From Agrocybe praecox (lineage: Eukaryota; Basidiomycota; Agaricomycetes; Agaricales; Agrocybaceae), in contig OZ024842.1 of assembly GCA_964017145.1 (NCBI GenBank), forward strand, positions 4,464,001-4,528,000: a stretch of 64,000 nt of DNA, written 5' to 3'. Under the pieces are notes generated by a model. That model did not search any database. It was not told where the DNA came from and saw nothing but the letters and a program-made list of their open reading frames with translations. Shown here one piece after another: positions 11,285 to 22,826 of this stretch (positions within the stretch are counted from its first letter, which is position 1; each line of letters starts with the position of its first letter). The position numbers and the translations under genes are program-made.

Positions 11285-11960
11285 CTACTCTGTATTCTCG
11301 TAGTAAGTGTGATGCCCTCCTACTATGTTGTTTGCATTAAGACAACAATGACATTTTTCAATATCATTGGGTTCCTCTCGCCAAGTTACTTCTACACCTT
11401 CCACTTCTCCCAGTTGCAAAAATAGTTCGTCTTTTAAGAATAAGCAAGACAGAAGTTGCAATGAGGTTATCGGTATCGAAGAGCTGCGTCGCTGAGATAT
11501 CAGCTGGAGGATTGGAGAAATATCGTCGGACAGAAGCTCTGCGACTGTTAAATCGCAGCTGTAATAGTGAGTGCATTGATGACGCATTCGTATCTCCAGC
11601 GTACTCAATTTCGGGAAAAGGATCTTTGATGTGTCCTCTACTCCAGGAGTAAGCCAGAGGCCACATTCGCTTCCATTGGGAGGTCCAATGACTATGTTTC
11701 GAAAAGAGAGGGCATCAATTTTTAAATGAGTCGTCGCGGGAAATCGAGACAAGAAGAAAAAAAAACTATACGGCTCGTATAGGGCATGAAGAGAAAGGGA
11801 AGTGATCTCGCTGAATATTGGCCATTCAGAATGCTTCAATATTGCAAGTGGGATTATCTGATCTTCCCATTGGAAATCTATAGAAAAGAAAAAAGGGTCA
11901 TCGCAATTTTCTGCGAGTGTATGTATCGCGCAGGATCGGTGTTCAATTGAATACCCAAGG
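11285..11960 (-). pseudogene. C-terminal half of an F-box 1 paralogue
   Basis: The minus-strand frame is open from about 11960 to the stop at 11285. It aligns end to end with the last third of F-box 1, sharing for example SRFPATTHL, WLTPGVE and TSKILFPKL, with many substitutions but no frameshift. The F-box and promoter are missing: similarity to F-box 1 stops at about 11955, and module R starts at 11962. It is probably not expressed as an F-box protein. The frame appears preserved, so loss was recent or weak selection remains. Confidence 0.8.
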
Positions 11961-11961
11961 C

Positions 11962-14533
11962 TTATTAACAAAGTAAATACGAGAATGCCCAATGTCCTCT
12001 CAACCGCTTCATGTGAAAATATTCCACGCCGATCACGTTGCTTATGACGGTGGAGAGGCAGAAGAGCTTTATAAATTTGTGTTCAAGATACGCCAAAGGT
12101 GGTCCGAATGCTATCCTACAAGACGGCGACAAAGAGGTCCAAATTGAAACTTCAAAGTGCCGAGGGACATTCGGTACAGATCCTCGACCGTATGAGCAAC
12201 CATCGAAAACTCCTTGCAATTTGATCCCACTACTACGGCTCGAGCAGGATTCGTCGTCGTTCCTGTGCGACCTTCAATCATCAACGTCTATATAGCCCTG
12301 TTGAAATCAGGTCGGACGAATGTGCGACGTGCAATGTTTAACCGTCCTTGAACGTCCGGCTATGGATGATAGGTTGAGGAGTCGAAGTGGATAGAAACCA
12401 CAATTCAACCCGATGGACGCTACGACCAAAGGAGGTATGAGAGCAAGGGATTGAGTGGTTGCCCATGACACGACTCGGATATCGCTGCTGAGCGCTGAGT
12501 ACTTGAGTGCTGATCGTTGAACGTTTGAGACGTTGCTTTGATTTTGAAAAGATATGTTCATCTGTATCTTTTCCTTCATAAAGAGCTCTGAGTCTCTTGT
12601 GCGTTGGTCCTGACATCTGGAGTCTGTAGGCTGCTTTTCTATCAGATTGATTCATAGTCAAGGACCAGGGCCGCAACCTATAGTAGCGACAGTCCTTCAA
12701 TATAAAGCTCTGCCTGACACCAATAAATCTCTCCAAGACGTAGGCAAACTTTCAGCACGACTGCAGCGCATGATACAAAGGCGAGAATGGTCATCAGAAA
12801 GGCAGACATCGGATCGAATTCCCATGGTCTCCTAGCCACGGAGTCGTTCAACACGATAACCGTCGATGAAAGAAAGGGCCGCCACGGCAGGTTTCGAGCG
12901 GGAGTATGAGCCAAACGGTGGATAGCGGACGATGAGGCGAGGTTGAGGACAGAGCAAGAGGAAGGAAAAGGGCGGCCAGCCGAATGTCCTAAACTCTTTC
13001 AGACATTCCTTCCTCCTCGAAAACGTATATTTTTCTCCGTCTATAAAACACCAGTAAAATGTTCACGCTGCTCGAGAGATACAGTGGATATTGTCGAAAG
13101 TTCTTCTTCCAGGTTGTACCCGCGCTCCTTTTGTTTCTTTCCCACCGACGACCCTTTCGCTCATTGCATCTTCTCTCAAATTTCCGCCCAGCTCATCTTC
13201 GATAAAAGCCTTGCAGCTCTTTCTAGAATATCTTGCCCCAGTCCCGACGACGTCCTGGAAGCTAAGACACCGGTTATTAAAATTGGACCGAGGAAGCTGG
13301 ATCGTGACAGGAGCGCGAGGAGCGAATCAAGATCGACGTTGGGCAGCGAAAATAAATAGGGAAGTTCTTCATCCTGGAATCCGTCGGCTTTGAGCGATTG
13401 GCGATAACCTTCAGCTTAAGTTGCAGGTTTTGGCTGGGTAAAGCTTGGAGGTGCAGTCGGTATCATCGAGGCTTGCGTATCCAGGTTGTGTCCATGCTGA
13501 TGCCTTCTATACATTCCGCCATCCCCAGAACCCTCTTTCCTGCTTTCAGTATCCTCTCAGAGTATCGACCCTCTGGAACCGACATGCTCTAGTCGTCTCG
13601 TTCAAGTCGAATCCAATTGAAGCGATCAAATCCACTAGGTGTGGAGAGTCGTGGTAGGAAGAGCCAAGCCAGAACCGGAAACGATAGGGCTTGCGAGAAT
13701 CCTTGCTTCATCGAACGCGCGAGTGAAGGGTTCCTGTGGATTGAATCGACAAAAATCTCTTCTTTGAGGCATACCACTATGAGGTAAGATAATTGGTAAA
13801 GTAGTCGTGGTGAATAAAGACATGAGGCTGCAGACGTTCGCGACGAACAACGTGAGATTAATAAAAAACTGAAGCCAGAAAGGGCAGAATACCTTAGACG
13901 TGGTGCCGTCAGACAATCAGAAGCTAGAGGGATTCAAGATGAGCAAATATCAAGAGATAATTTCACCTAAATACTCACTTGAGGAAGCCAATACATCCTC
14001 AGAAAGTTTCTGCGGGTTCAAAACCTTTAGGATTCCAGGTTCTGCGCTCTAAAATCTGAGCGAACGGGTGGCAATCTTCGGATTCACAATTTTCGGGCAC
14101 AATGTTGAGCGGCTCGTTAGATATTGTTACGCCGGAGTGGGTCGAGGACGGCTTCGGCTTGAGGCCTGTCGGAACTTCAGAGAGCGCCATGCAGGATACA
14201 AAAGATGCACACAGAGCATGAGGAAAGGCGAGAGGCAAGAGGGAGGGAATGAGGTAAGGAGTTACGAGCATGAAAGTGGTACGTCGGATGGGTGGCATGA
14301 CCCGGAAGAGCCACAACCAGGAAGTATGTATATATGAGCCCAAATCTTGAAGCTTGAAGACTAAAAGCAGTTAGAGACCGCAGAGCTCAATTGCCTGGAA
14401 GTTTCTCTTATGGGCAGAGCAAGGGCAGAGAACAATGGCCGACGACGCGAAATGTTGACCAGATCATGCACGTGATAAGATCACGTTCCAAATTACAGAG
14501 GCAAGGCGACGCGCCGATTGTCAAAGGGGTTGA
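11962..14533. repeat. Module R, copy C (longest copy)
   Basis: This is the most complete of the three R copies. It contains the 12750-13050 segment missing in copy A. On the minus strand an ATG at 14298 opens a 99-codon frame (to 13999) with a hydrophobic N terminus and the peptide NIVPENCESEDCHPFAQ. Copies A and B keep this peptide in altered form. Further minus-strand segments downstream (for example RRERLQPHV near 13850) are also shared but are broken by stops or uncertain introns. I cannot assemble one credible protein. The right end abuts the NACHT gene and the left end abuts the F-box fragment. Confidence 0.75.
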
Positions 14534-14575
14534 ATGAATCTTTTAACATGTACAACAGGGGGTTTTCTCTTGGGT

Positions 14576-17022
14576 CTATTCGCGTAAGACCGTTCGTTGA
14601 CAACGTTCTAAGTAATCCTTCATCGCCTGGTTTACGAGTGCGGTTCGTGTCGGATAGAGAGTTGCCATCCGCGAAACAAATCGCATTTCCTGGCGTTGGC
14701 ACAGTTTCACAATCGGCTCGTATCTGCCAGCACGATGGAGGAAAAATATGATATATCCCATAAAACAAAAGCATCTTGCGGCAGATTCAAGCTGCAGATA
14801 CGAAGAGTGTGTTGTGCTTGTGAAGGCTACGTCCAGCATCCAATATCCTATATGGAGAAAGAACAGATCATTAAGTCTGCCTTCGTCGATTGAAAGAATC
14901 GGTACGTGTGGCTTCCATTCCTGCGGCCAGTTTCTCTGTTTCGAGATGGTCGATGAAGAAGAACGCTGCTCTCGCATACGCATCAAGTCCTACTGCGGAC
15001 CTGCCTAATTGATCTGGATTCTGTAGGAACCTGATCACACATTGTCGATACGCATCATCGTCTGTTCCAAGCTCTTCAAGAGTTATAGATGTGGGTATGA
15101 GGTGGTCGTCTCTGTTACCCACCCTAGTTGAGTCCCAATAATCCAACAATCCAATCCCACCATAAACTGCAGTTTTGAACCAGGACACCAGCCTATCGTT
15201 TCCCAGATTGCAGGTGAGGCATAGAACTGCGGTAAGATAGTCGTCTTCGTGGTAAATAGGTATCTGGGACAGAAATATTCGATCCAATGCTTTGTACTGT
15301 TGCATCTCTATTAGTGACCATCGTTCATTCAGACGTCCCTGATAAAACCATTAGACATGTTCCGGATGAGTTTTTAGAACATATGAGATTTACCATCCGT
15401 CTAAAAAGAGGAATCAAGTCAAAATATATGAACCTTCTCATATGAGAACCACAAGTGCTAAGAATTTGCTCCAGAGGAAACGAAGAAGCGTGTTGCTCGA
15501 GCTCAACAGAGCTTTTGCAGAGAGGAAAATTCTCTGCAAAAAAGGTGCCGATCAAGGTGACTCGTGCCTCCGTTGTACTGAAATCTGATACAATATTTCT
15601 CAGTAAGGCCGACTCAGATAATGTACACAGGAAGCCCTACCTGAAGGTAGTGGCAAATAACGAAGAATATTTGCAAGATGTTCCATGCGGTGGGTATTTG
15701 GGTTAATGAAGTACTCCTTGGATTGCAGTTCGTCAACAAGGAAGTCCTGTAATGAAGCATGAAGGATCCGAAATGTTTTGGTCTTGATTGGTGATTGTGG
15801 AGGGCGATATATCTCTCTGTACTCGATTGAGATTAGGGCACCAAGATCACAAAACAAGATATTGAGCTCTTCTGGCTCAAGCGACATGAACAAGTCAAGA
15901 TCCAGGCTATTGGTATATGTTTCGTTTGCTACCCGGTTGGTAAAAATGCTGAGGGTATATAAAACCCGATCTACATCTGCCATCGACGAGAGAATCATCG
16001 CATATAGTGCGTCCAATTGTGCAAACGGCAGGTCAACTTGAGCTGGTCGTAGCTTCATCACAACATCCAGTCCGTTATGGGGTTGATGCCGGATAGATTG
16101 GACGTATCGTGATACGGTAGCGGCCAGGGATGCGCAACCTGAAGGGGTGGGTTTTCCGAATCTTTTCGAAGATGTCTTCAAAGAATCTCCATATGTCCTC
16201 TAGAGGTTCGTACGTATCATCCAAGTACAGTCGTATATGAATCCCGTCCATCCTGCGAGGAAAACTCTGTCTTAATCTCGAGCTCCGGACGACCAGAGAC
16301 GAGGAACAGAATAGGTGGCTTGAATTGATGGACGGAGGTGGATATAATCCGCAGAATTTGCTGCTGTACCTCTCTTTCAAGGCACTCGTCGAGACCATCG
16401 GCCACAATGACACAATGAGACCACAATGCCCATGGAGTGCCTGAGGCGCAGACGTTATATAGAGGCTGGATGACCAGCTGGTTGAATTGGTGCTCCAGAT
16501 TTTTGGTCAAGATGAGCGGATCCGAATTAATCATGAAGAGGATTTGTTTCTGAGCGTCCGGAACCAGGCAGTATATCTGGTATACCAGCGTTGTGACAAG
16601 TGCTCGTCCATGGTTCCGACTACCGTCCGATCTGCCAAAGAAGAAACTGACAACGGCCAAGCCAGGATGTAGATACATTTCGATGAAACTCTGTTCGATG
16701 GCCGATTTCCCTGCGCCTGCAGCCCCCGTAAGCCATATTACATATCGGACCTTCGTCTCAGTATCGCAACGTTGTATCCAATCCATAATCTTGTTCAGGA
16801 CGGCGACTCGTGTGTTAGGATGGCATTTCGGTGGGTCGACGCGTTCACCAGAGTCGTGGAACGCGGCTGGTGCAACGGCGTCTTTCAGGATGTCGAATGA
16901 AGCTGGGAAAACGGTTAGTTCCAGACGCGTGTTCGTTTATAGGACATACATTTGCGTCCATCGCCTCCAAAGTACTGATTGAATGTTCCACCTCTGATAA
17001 TCACGTTGCGCCCGGATATCAT
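14576..17022 (-). pseudogene. NACHT-domain NTPase gene with disrupted frame (NACHT 1)
   Basis: A STAND/NACHT protein gene. ATG at 17022. The exon model is 16950-17022, 15641-16902, 15394-15584, 14906-15338 and 14576-14847. The introns (47-58 nt) have good donors (GTATGT at 16949) and branch sites (CTAAC, CTAAT). The N terminus carries GGTFNQYFGG. Next come the Walker A motif GAAGAGKS and the Walker B-like IVADGLDEC, then the conserved region with RPAQVDLPF and MILSSMADV, and an alpha-helical C-terminal tail. Two breaks lie in exon 2. Near 16215 the frame must shift between SSQDG and RLYLDD. Near 16120 the segment equivalent to SWPSDDILEEIVRKSSGQF of the 62-kb paralogue is missing, with a frame change. 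It is either a pseudogene or contains assembly errors. STAND proteins are thought to sense nonself cues in fungi. Confidence 0.8.
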
Positions 17023-17374
17023 GCTTTAACAAGAAGTTTTTCAGTGCGATTGTGTGGAACGATATACGTCCAAAGGTATATCTTCGAAGAAAAACTGACA
17101 GACTAAGATTTTAAAACGATGGATCATGGATTATGTGAGGGAAAACGTCCATGTGGCTGTGTTGCACATCGGGGGAATAAAAATAAAAATAGACATATGT
17201 TGATAGACTCCGAGACGCGATACTTTGACGCCGTGATCTCGATCTACTTTAGTTATTGCAGGAACACTAGATACATATACAAATATTGAAGAAAATATGT
17301 ACATAGTATTTACTCCATACGATGGGAAAGGCCCATAATTGAGAACTTATATAAAAATTAAAGTCCTACTAAGC
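17023..17374. other. NACHT 1 / F-box 3 spacer
   Basis: Non-coding. Part of it (17235-17345) is duplicated at 10075-10190. Confidence 0.5.
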
Positions 17375-18955
17375 TTAGCTCCCTAAAAGCGTACCCTGTT
17401 TGTTCTCATCTTGATCTCTCCAGTATACACGCAATCCTTGAAAGGGCTTCAATGGCTCTAAGTCTGTTACATACGTAATATTTTGCTCGTGTGCTATTCC
17501 TGTGAGTGAATTTTGAACTAATGCTACTTCTTCAACAGGCGTCCCGATTGCTTCTCGGTAAGACAGGAATCGAACGAGATCTCGTACCATCCAATTGTGC
17601 CCAAATCCTATGACGGTGAGCTTGCGCAATTTCGGTAACGGGGGTGGTATCAAACTTCCAGAAATATCCATCTCTTTACAGGATAGGCTATAGCTCCGAA
17701 GGGAATGTATATCTGCTTCTACGTGTGTCACAGATTTGAAGCCAGCGAGCATTGCCAATAACTCTGGAGGATCACTGACGTCCATTGATAGAAATAGGGT
17801 GGTTATGGCACTGAGATTCGAAGACGAAACAACCTCCTCAAGTATCGGTATGTGCTGGACAGGGAATTGAACGTTTCGTAACCAATGAATGCAGAGTCTA
17901 GTGGCCAGCTCCAAAGATTCGTAAATTCTGAACTGCACGGAGTCCTCTCGCAGCACCAGACGGAGCTCTGGTTCACGACTCCTATCAAATAATCTCCACG
18001 CAAATTTGGGTAGGAGATTCATGGTTCTCGCTAGGGCGGGCGACCTCTGATCAATGGACGATGTAACGTTGACCGTACAATCGGTAGGGATGACCGTGAT
18101 GCTGTTTAGGAGTAAAATACAAATGTGTAAATCTTCGTTTATTTCTATGTTTTTGAGGAAGGGAAGTGAGACCGGCGATAATGTTTTAAAATCATGAAGC
18201 AAGTCGAGATCCTCCTCAATGATGGGGCATAATACAACCGATTCAAGTCTTGGCATAGAACGTAGCATCTCAGATGCCTGCTCCAACGTGGCCGTGATAT
18301 GGACGTTGCTGGTGTTCCTAAAGATGAAAGTGCGTACGCAGGCACCCAAGGATAACGCTGGCCGACGAATATAAAGGATATTGGAATCGAAATGCTCCAG
18401 GTGCGGTGCACATCCAGCAAATAGATTGTCCATCGTTGTTGTGGGAAATCCGGGATCATATATTTCCGCAATGAACGAGCGTAGAAGAGGAGCAGAAGAC
18501 GAAAACACTGTCCATGCTTCTTCGTCGATATATGAAGGACGTGAGGTGGTGACAGTGATACTGAGGCGCTCGACTCGCTTCCAGTTATTGCTCATCAACT
18601 GAAGGAAGAACGATGTCGCCCTTGATTTGTACCCAAACGGCGAACTTTCGTCTCGTGTGACGTCCAGACTACCAAGGATCCAGAGGGGCGAGGACTCACT
18701 TCGCCGAAGGAGCTCGGGTAGCCACTGTGTGGACGTTTCTTTTGGTTGTGTATTCTGGAATGTGATCAATCTACCCCATATAAGTGGAGATTGGAGCAGA
18801 ACTTGACGCCAGCGTCCGCAGACATGGGATGCCATCCTGGCTGTGTCTGGGTCCGGCTCCAACCAGGAACCGGTGCTGGAGAGCATGAATATGGCGTATA
18901 ATATATCATCATGTAGGTCATAGATGGTCGTATGGCTGGCGGGCGAAGCAGACAT
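17375..18955 (-). CDS. F-box protein (F-box 3)
   Basis: A single-exon 526-aa gene. The F-box spans about residues 10-65 (YDLHDDILYAIFML, then HVCGRWRQVLLQSPLIWGRL). The family-typical RRSESSPLWIL follows, then leucine-rich segments such as LPKLRKLTVIGF near the C terminus. It ends in the usual family pattern of a short aromatic segment (LRVYWRD). The start at 18955 is the first ATG and puts the F-box about ten residues in. It would act as an SCF adaptor; its substrate is unknown. It lies upstream of the NACHT gene on the same strand, and the degraded unit near 10.4-10.8 kb keeps the same order. Confidence 0.85.
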   Translation of the reverse strand: MSASPASHTTIYDLHDDILYAIFMLSSTGSWLEPDPDTARMASHVCGRWRQVLLQSPLIWGRLITFQNTQPKETSTQWLPELLRRSESSPLWILGSLDVTRDESSPFGYKSRATSFFLQLMSNNWKRVERLSITVTTSRPSYIDEEAWTVFSSSAPLLRSFIAEIYDPGFPTTTMDNLFAGCAPHLEHFDSNILYIRRPALSLGACVRTFIFRNTSNVHITATLEQASEMLRSMPRLESVVLCPIIEEDLDLLHDFKTLSPVSLPFLKNIEINEDLHICILLLNSITVIPTDCTVNVTSSIDQRSPALARTMNLLPKFAWRLFDRSREPELRLVLREDSVQFRIYESLELATRLCIHWLRNVQFPVQHIPILEEVVSSSNLSAITTLFLSMDVSDPPELLAMLAGFKSVTHVEADIHSLRSYSLSCKEMDISGSLIPPPLPKLRKLTVIGFGHNWMVRDLVRFLSYREAIGTPVEEVALVQNSLTGIAHEQNITYVTDLEPLKPFQGLRVYWRDQDENKQGTLLGS

Positions 18956-19939
18956 TGCGTGATGGATATAGTATTAAGTTCACGTTCGTTTGGGTCTTTG
19001 CACGTTGAATCGGCTCCTTATAGCTTCTGTAAGGTTAGAAACCGGTCCTTGATGAGCTCAGGGTAACAGATTGGATATCGTGTAGGTCGGAATAAGATAC
19101 GCAGCATCAATGGGGACTCTTCACCGAACGTCATTTGAGAAAACTTTTTATTAGCTGGTACGGTCGGATCATGCTTTTTCTGACCAACAAGTAAGCAGGT
19201 GAGATGAAAATTAAGATGCTGTTGGAGACTCACCCTCAGCAAACATGTAAAAAAGGAAACGCCAGGGGTTTGTACGCTATCCGGTCAAGAATTGTGAGGC
19301 TCATCTTTTAATACTCAGTACTCCGAGTTCAAAGAGAGAAGAGTAGGAAAACTGTATTTGATGGTAATTTAAATATATGTGAGTCGTCGGTTGGAATAAT
19401 ATTACCTTTATGTTTGTATATCGACCCATATTCCCCCAAGAGATAAGGGAACTTCCTGGTTCGGTTTTGCGAATTCGGGCGACGTATTTGAGTCTTTGAG
19501 AAGAGCTTCGCTCAAGTGATTGTTTCTGTGAAATTTCGAAGGTCAGGATACCTTAAGAGCAAGTTATCCCACAGAATAAAAACCGACGCGACGGAATAGA
19601 AAACAAGGAGCACTGTACAAGGCACTGTAAGCCTTTGCCTGCCGGGGAGTGCTGATGGTCGCTGATGTAACCCAATTATGTAAATTTAGAACGTCGGGCT
19701 TGCCTCATTGGGAGTCCGGAATCAATGGTTCAACCTAACGTCGGGCATCGGGGCTGGTTCGGTCTTGTTGTCTTGTTGTCTTGTTGTGTTGCGCCCGTGG
19801 GCGAATTTTAATGGTTCAAGTTCAGCGATGGAAGTCAACATGGGTTATAATCTATTTGCCACCCAGTGAAATATTATCTTTCACTGAGAAAAGTTCAAGT
19901 TCCAATCAATGCTATTCGATCTGTTCAAACGCTCAACTT
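18956..19939. other. Spacer with a possible minus-strand exon fragment at 19020-19200
   Basis: On the minus strand 19021-19176 is open after an acceptor-like TTGGTCAG and reads HDPTVPANKKFSQMTFGEES. Upstream, across a possible GTGAGT intron, stands FLFYMFAE before an in-frame stop. I do not recognise a family, and this may be a relic. The rest, including a GTCTTGTT-type short repeat at about 19765, has no gene. Confidence 0.3.
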
Positions 19940-21362
19940 TCAAAGCTTCTCGAATTTACCTTCTGAAAGCCATCCCCTTGCCCTGAAATCCTCCAAAACA
20001 TCTCCAGCAATTTCATCTAATGACCGATATTTTATCCCAAGAATATCCCTTGACTTCTCCGTATTAAACGCCCACAATATAACATTAGGAATTTCAGGAT
20101 TTCCGAGCGGAAGCGTTCCTGACTTGTACAATTCCGGATACCTCTCGCGGACGAGGTTTCCTGAAATTGCCACATGAGTGACTAAGAAATACATATGCAT
20201 AAGAAATGGAAGAGGAGCGTACTGGTATGCTGCCATGTTATTGATCCAGAGGAGATGATGAACCTGTTATCACCCGCAGCTTCCCTCTTCAACGACTCGA
20301 CGTGTGCTCCTGCAACATCTCGTACGTGGACATATCCGTATGATGGCTTTAAATCTTCTTCTGGTCTTTGCGTACATAGCCCTCGATAGAACATACCCAA
20401 TGAAATATTGAGATCTGCCGGCGTGTTTACCTCTTGTAAAGGAGGCTGATTATAAGAATCAAGTTAGAATAAATAGTGTTGAGTACTAGAAAATGCTATA
20501 TAACATACCCCAATGACAACAGGCGGTAAGATGGTAACTAAGTCCCATCCGATTTTTGCTTTGTTTTTTTTTTCGAATTCCCAAGCGCCTATCGCATAAT
20601 GTTATTTATGCTGACCTCCTCCTAAGTGATAGCCACTCACCTCGCTCAGCTAGAGCCTTTGATGCGCGATATTTCGACATAAATGGTGCCTTACTTCCTT
20701 GATCCTTTACTATCTGTATTGCCTGATCTGCCCAGTCGTTCTCGCTGAATGTCGTAGTGGGCTTGGTACCTTCACGCGTAATTGACGCACACGAGGAAGT
20801 AATCACAATTCTTTTGATGTTTGGCCTACGAACAAAAATCAGGATTTATAATTTACACTTTCCGGTGAGTCAAAGTTACACACCCATATTTTAAAGCACT
20901 GTTCAATACTCCCAGTGTACCGAGAACAGCGGGTTGTATTAATTCTAAGAACAATGAATTTTCAACGTATCGAAAGATTGGGATCAGGAAATAATCATAC
21001 CATTTGGATCCTCCGATTTGGCGGAAAGTGGGGATGCTGTATGCTCTACGGCATCCATACCCTTTACGGCTTCATCGAATGCACCATCCTAGACGATGGT
21101 TATCCGGTCATTACTCATCGAGTACAGACCAACATCACAGAGCACGCACTTGTGTGATATCCTCCACGACGACAAACTCAAGTTTATCTGAGCCGTAGCT
21201 CTGAAAAGTCTCCAGCAACTTCTTTCCTTTCTCCTCTGAACGCACGGCTCCTCGAACTCTATAGCCTTGTTCCAGAAGAGTCTTGATTACCCATAACGCG
21301 ATATATCCGTTTGCGCCCGTAACGAGTACGCGTTTCGATTGATTTGGTTCAACAGCAGGCAT
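19940..21362 (-). CDS. NAD(P)-dependent extended SDR, DFR/Gre2-like reductase (SDR 1)
   Basis: Seven exons: 21150-21362, 21001-21088, 20884-20944, 20641-20825, 20509-20588, 20223-20445 and 19940-20160. They give 356 aa with all phases consistent. The cofactor motif TGANGY is at residues 15-20, with R38-like positions in RGAVRSEEKG. Catalytic Ser132 (VITSSC) and the Tyr173-x3-Lys177 motif (KYRASK) are present. The family reduces aldehydes or ketones with NADPH in the cytosol; the substrate is unknown. Exon lengths match those of the two SDR paralogues at 44-47 kb exactly except for three points: exon 1 is one codon longer, and here the 199-nt and 24-nt exons of the paralogues are a single 223-nt exon. 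Exon 5 contains a run of ten A in coding sequence, with frame intact. Confidence 0.9.
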
Positions 21363-21787
21363 TTTCAAATTACGTGTCGGATAAAGGCAGGGAAGTCAAG
21401 AGGATAAAGGTTAAAAACATGATGTATTTATATTGGTCGAAGATCACCGCATGGGGCCGGTAGTATGTCTCAGAAACATGGGCGTTTTACAAATCTGCGA
21501 CGCGATTCTTATCTCTGGGGGGTGCCGAAGGTGATGTCAGCGTTCGGCAAAGATTATTCGCATAGCTTAAATTGAGTGCCGGAGGCCAATCCGTTGATCT
21601 TTGAAACCCCGTTCGGGACTTCAGGCACTCGAACCGCGATATTCGGATGACTTGAAGTAATTTTATCCAAGTGAATCGCTCGTATGACTTCAAAATTTTA
21701 CAAACACTACGTTACACGTAAATTGTGATTTTCCACAACGAGTTTGCAGATTCTACAGCTACAGCTGTCTCGGTCAATGATGCGGAA
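21363..21787. other. SDR 1 upstream region and CFEM 1 3' flank
   Basis: No gene seen. It holds the SDR 1 core promoter and the 3' untranslated region of CFEM 1. Confidence 0.5.
21425..21439 (-). promoter_or_regulatory. TATA and CCAAT motifs of SDR 1
   Basis: On the minus strand GACCAATATAAATA holds a CCAAT box directly joined to TATAAATA, about 63-70 bp before the ATG at 21362. Confidence 0.5.
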
Positions 21788-22419
21788 TCAAAGTATAAGA
21801 CCTCCAGCTAGAATACAAACAAGGGCCAACGCAAAGGTGGCCTTATTGGTGACGACGACCAATTGAGTCGCGCTTGAAGGATTTTTTTGAGGAGAAGCAC
21901 CGTTGGAAGGGGCAGTGGAACTTGGAGTGGACAGAGGAGAAGTGTTCACGACCGTCGCAGTATCAGTTGGTGTGCCAACTAATCGTCGTAAAGCAAGTTA
22001 GTTGGTATTCACTTACTCGGACAGCAATCACAACGTTGATTTTGGAACGAACGTACCAGAGGCACATTGCTGCGACTGTAGCTGTAGCGCAGCTTCAAAA
22101 TCAGACGTAGAGCATTGGGCTTCCAGACATGCTGCAACGTCGGTCTCAAATTGTGCTGAGAGACAAATACATGCTATGTCCGTGCTGGTTAACATAATGT
22201 TGAGTGCGTGTTGAGCGGAATGGATCATACGTCAAAAATTCGAACTTACGTCGAACAGTTGCTTTGAGCCGCGGCGGGAACAAAGCACGAGACAATACAT
22301 GGGCTCACACCAGCAAGGGCCGATGGAATAGTACCGCTAGCAGTAGCTAGTGAGGATTGGGCTACGACGCTGGTAACGGCAATTGAAGCGCCGAGGAAGA
22401 TTTTGGTCACAGAGAGCAT
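21788..22419 (-). CDS. CFEM-domain, probably GPI-anchored surface protein (CFEM 1)
   Basis: Exons 22250-22419, 22057-22184 and 21788-21978 give 162 aa. A signal peptide covers about residues 1-20 (cleavage near VVAQ). The CFEM domain follows, with eight cysteines in the expected order (SPCIVSC, NC, DIACIC, AC, QC, QQC). The Asp before the CxC pair is present; in characterised CFEM proteins it is the axial haem ligand. A Ser/Thr/Pro-rich stretch and a hydrophobic C terminus (LALVCILAGG) ending at the stop fit a GPI signal. The known family role is at the cell wall or membrane, in haem/iron capture or host and surface interaction. The tandem paralogue at 24148-24840 has the same intron positions. 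Confidence 0.9.
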
Positions 22420-22520
22420 TTTAATGAATATAGAATTGATAACGAGCGTTATAAACTCGTTCGTGAAAGTGGGTGGGTGGACTGTGGGGGAGAGCATGAA
22501 AGCTCCATTCATTCGACGCT

Positions 22521-22530
22521 GTTTATTTAT
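22521..22530 (-). promoter_or_regulatory. TATA-like element of CFEM 1
   Basis: The minus strand reads GAAAGTTGATAAATAAAC about 105 bp before the ATG. CFEM 2 has GAAAGTTCATAAATAG at the same relative place. Confidence 0.5.
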
Positions 22531-22826
22531 CAACTTTCGAAACGTCTGATACGGTGGACATTGGTCGGATAGCGACCGCAGTTCAACGTTCAGCGTTCTT
22601 CGGGTGCAAGAATATCTCAGTCTCTTGGTCTCTCTCTCGATCATCACTAGTTTGGCGTCTCTGGGACAGTTTGAGGGATTCATAGGTTGTGACTGCAATG
22701 AATGCTCCATCTTTGAGTACATCTTTGATTGATCGACATGTAGATGAGGCAGATTTGGATTCTATGAGTCGCGGTGATAGGCGATAGCACACTGGTCGAT
22801 CGTTTTACTCACATACGCTAAGCTTA

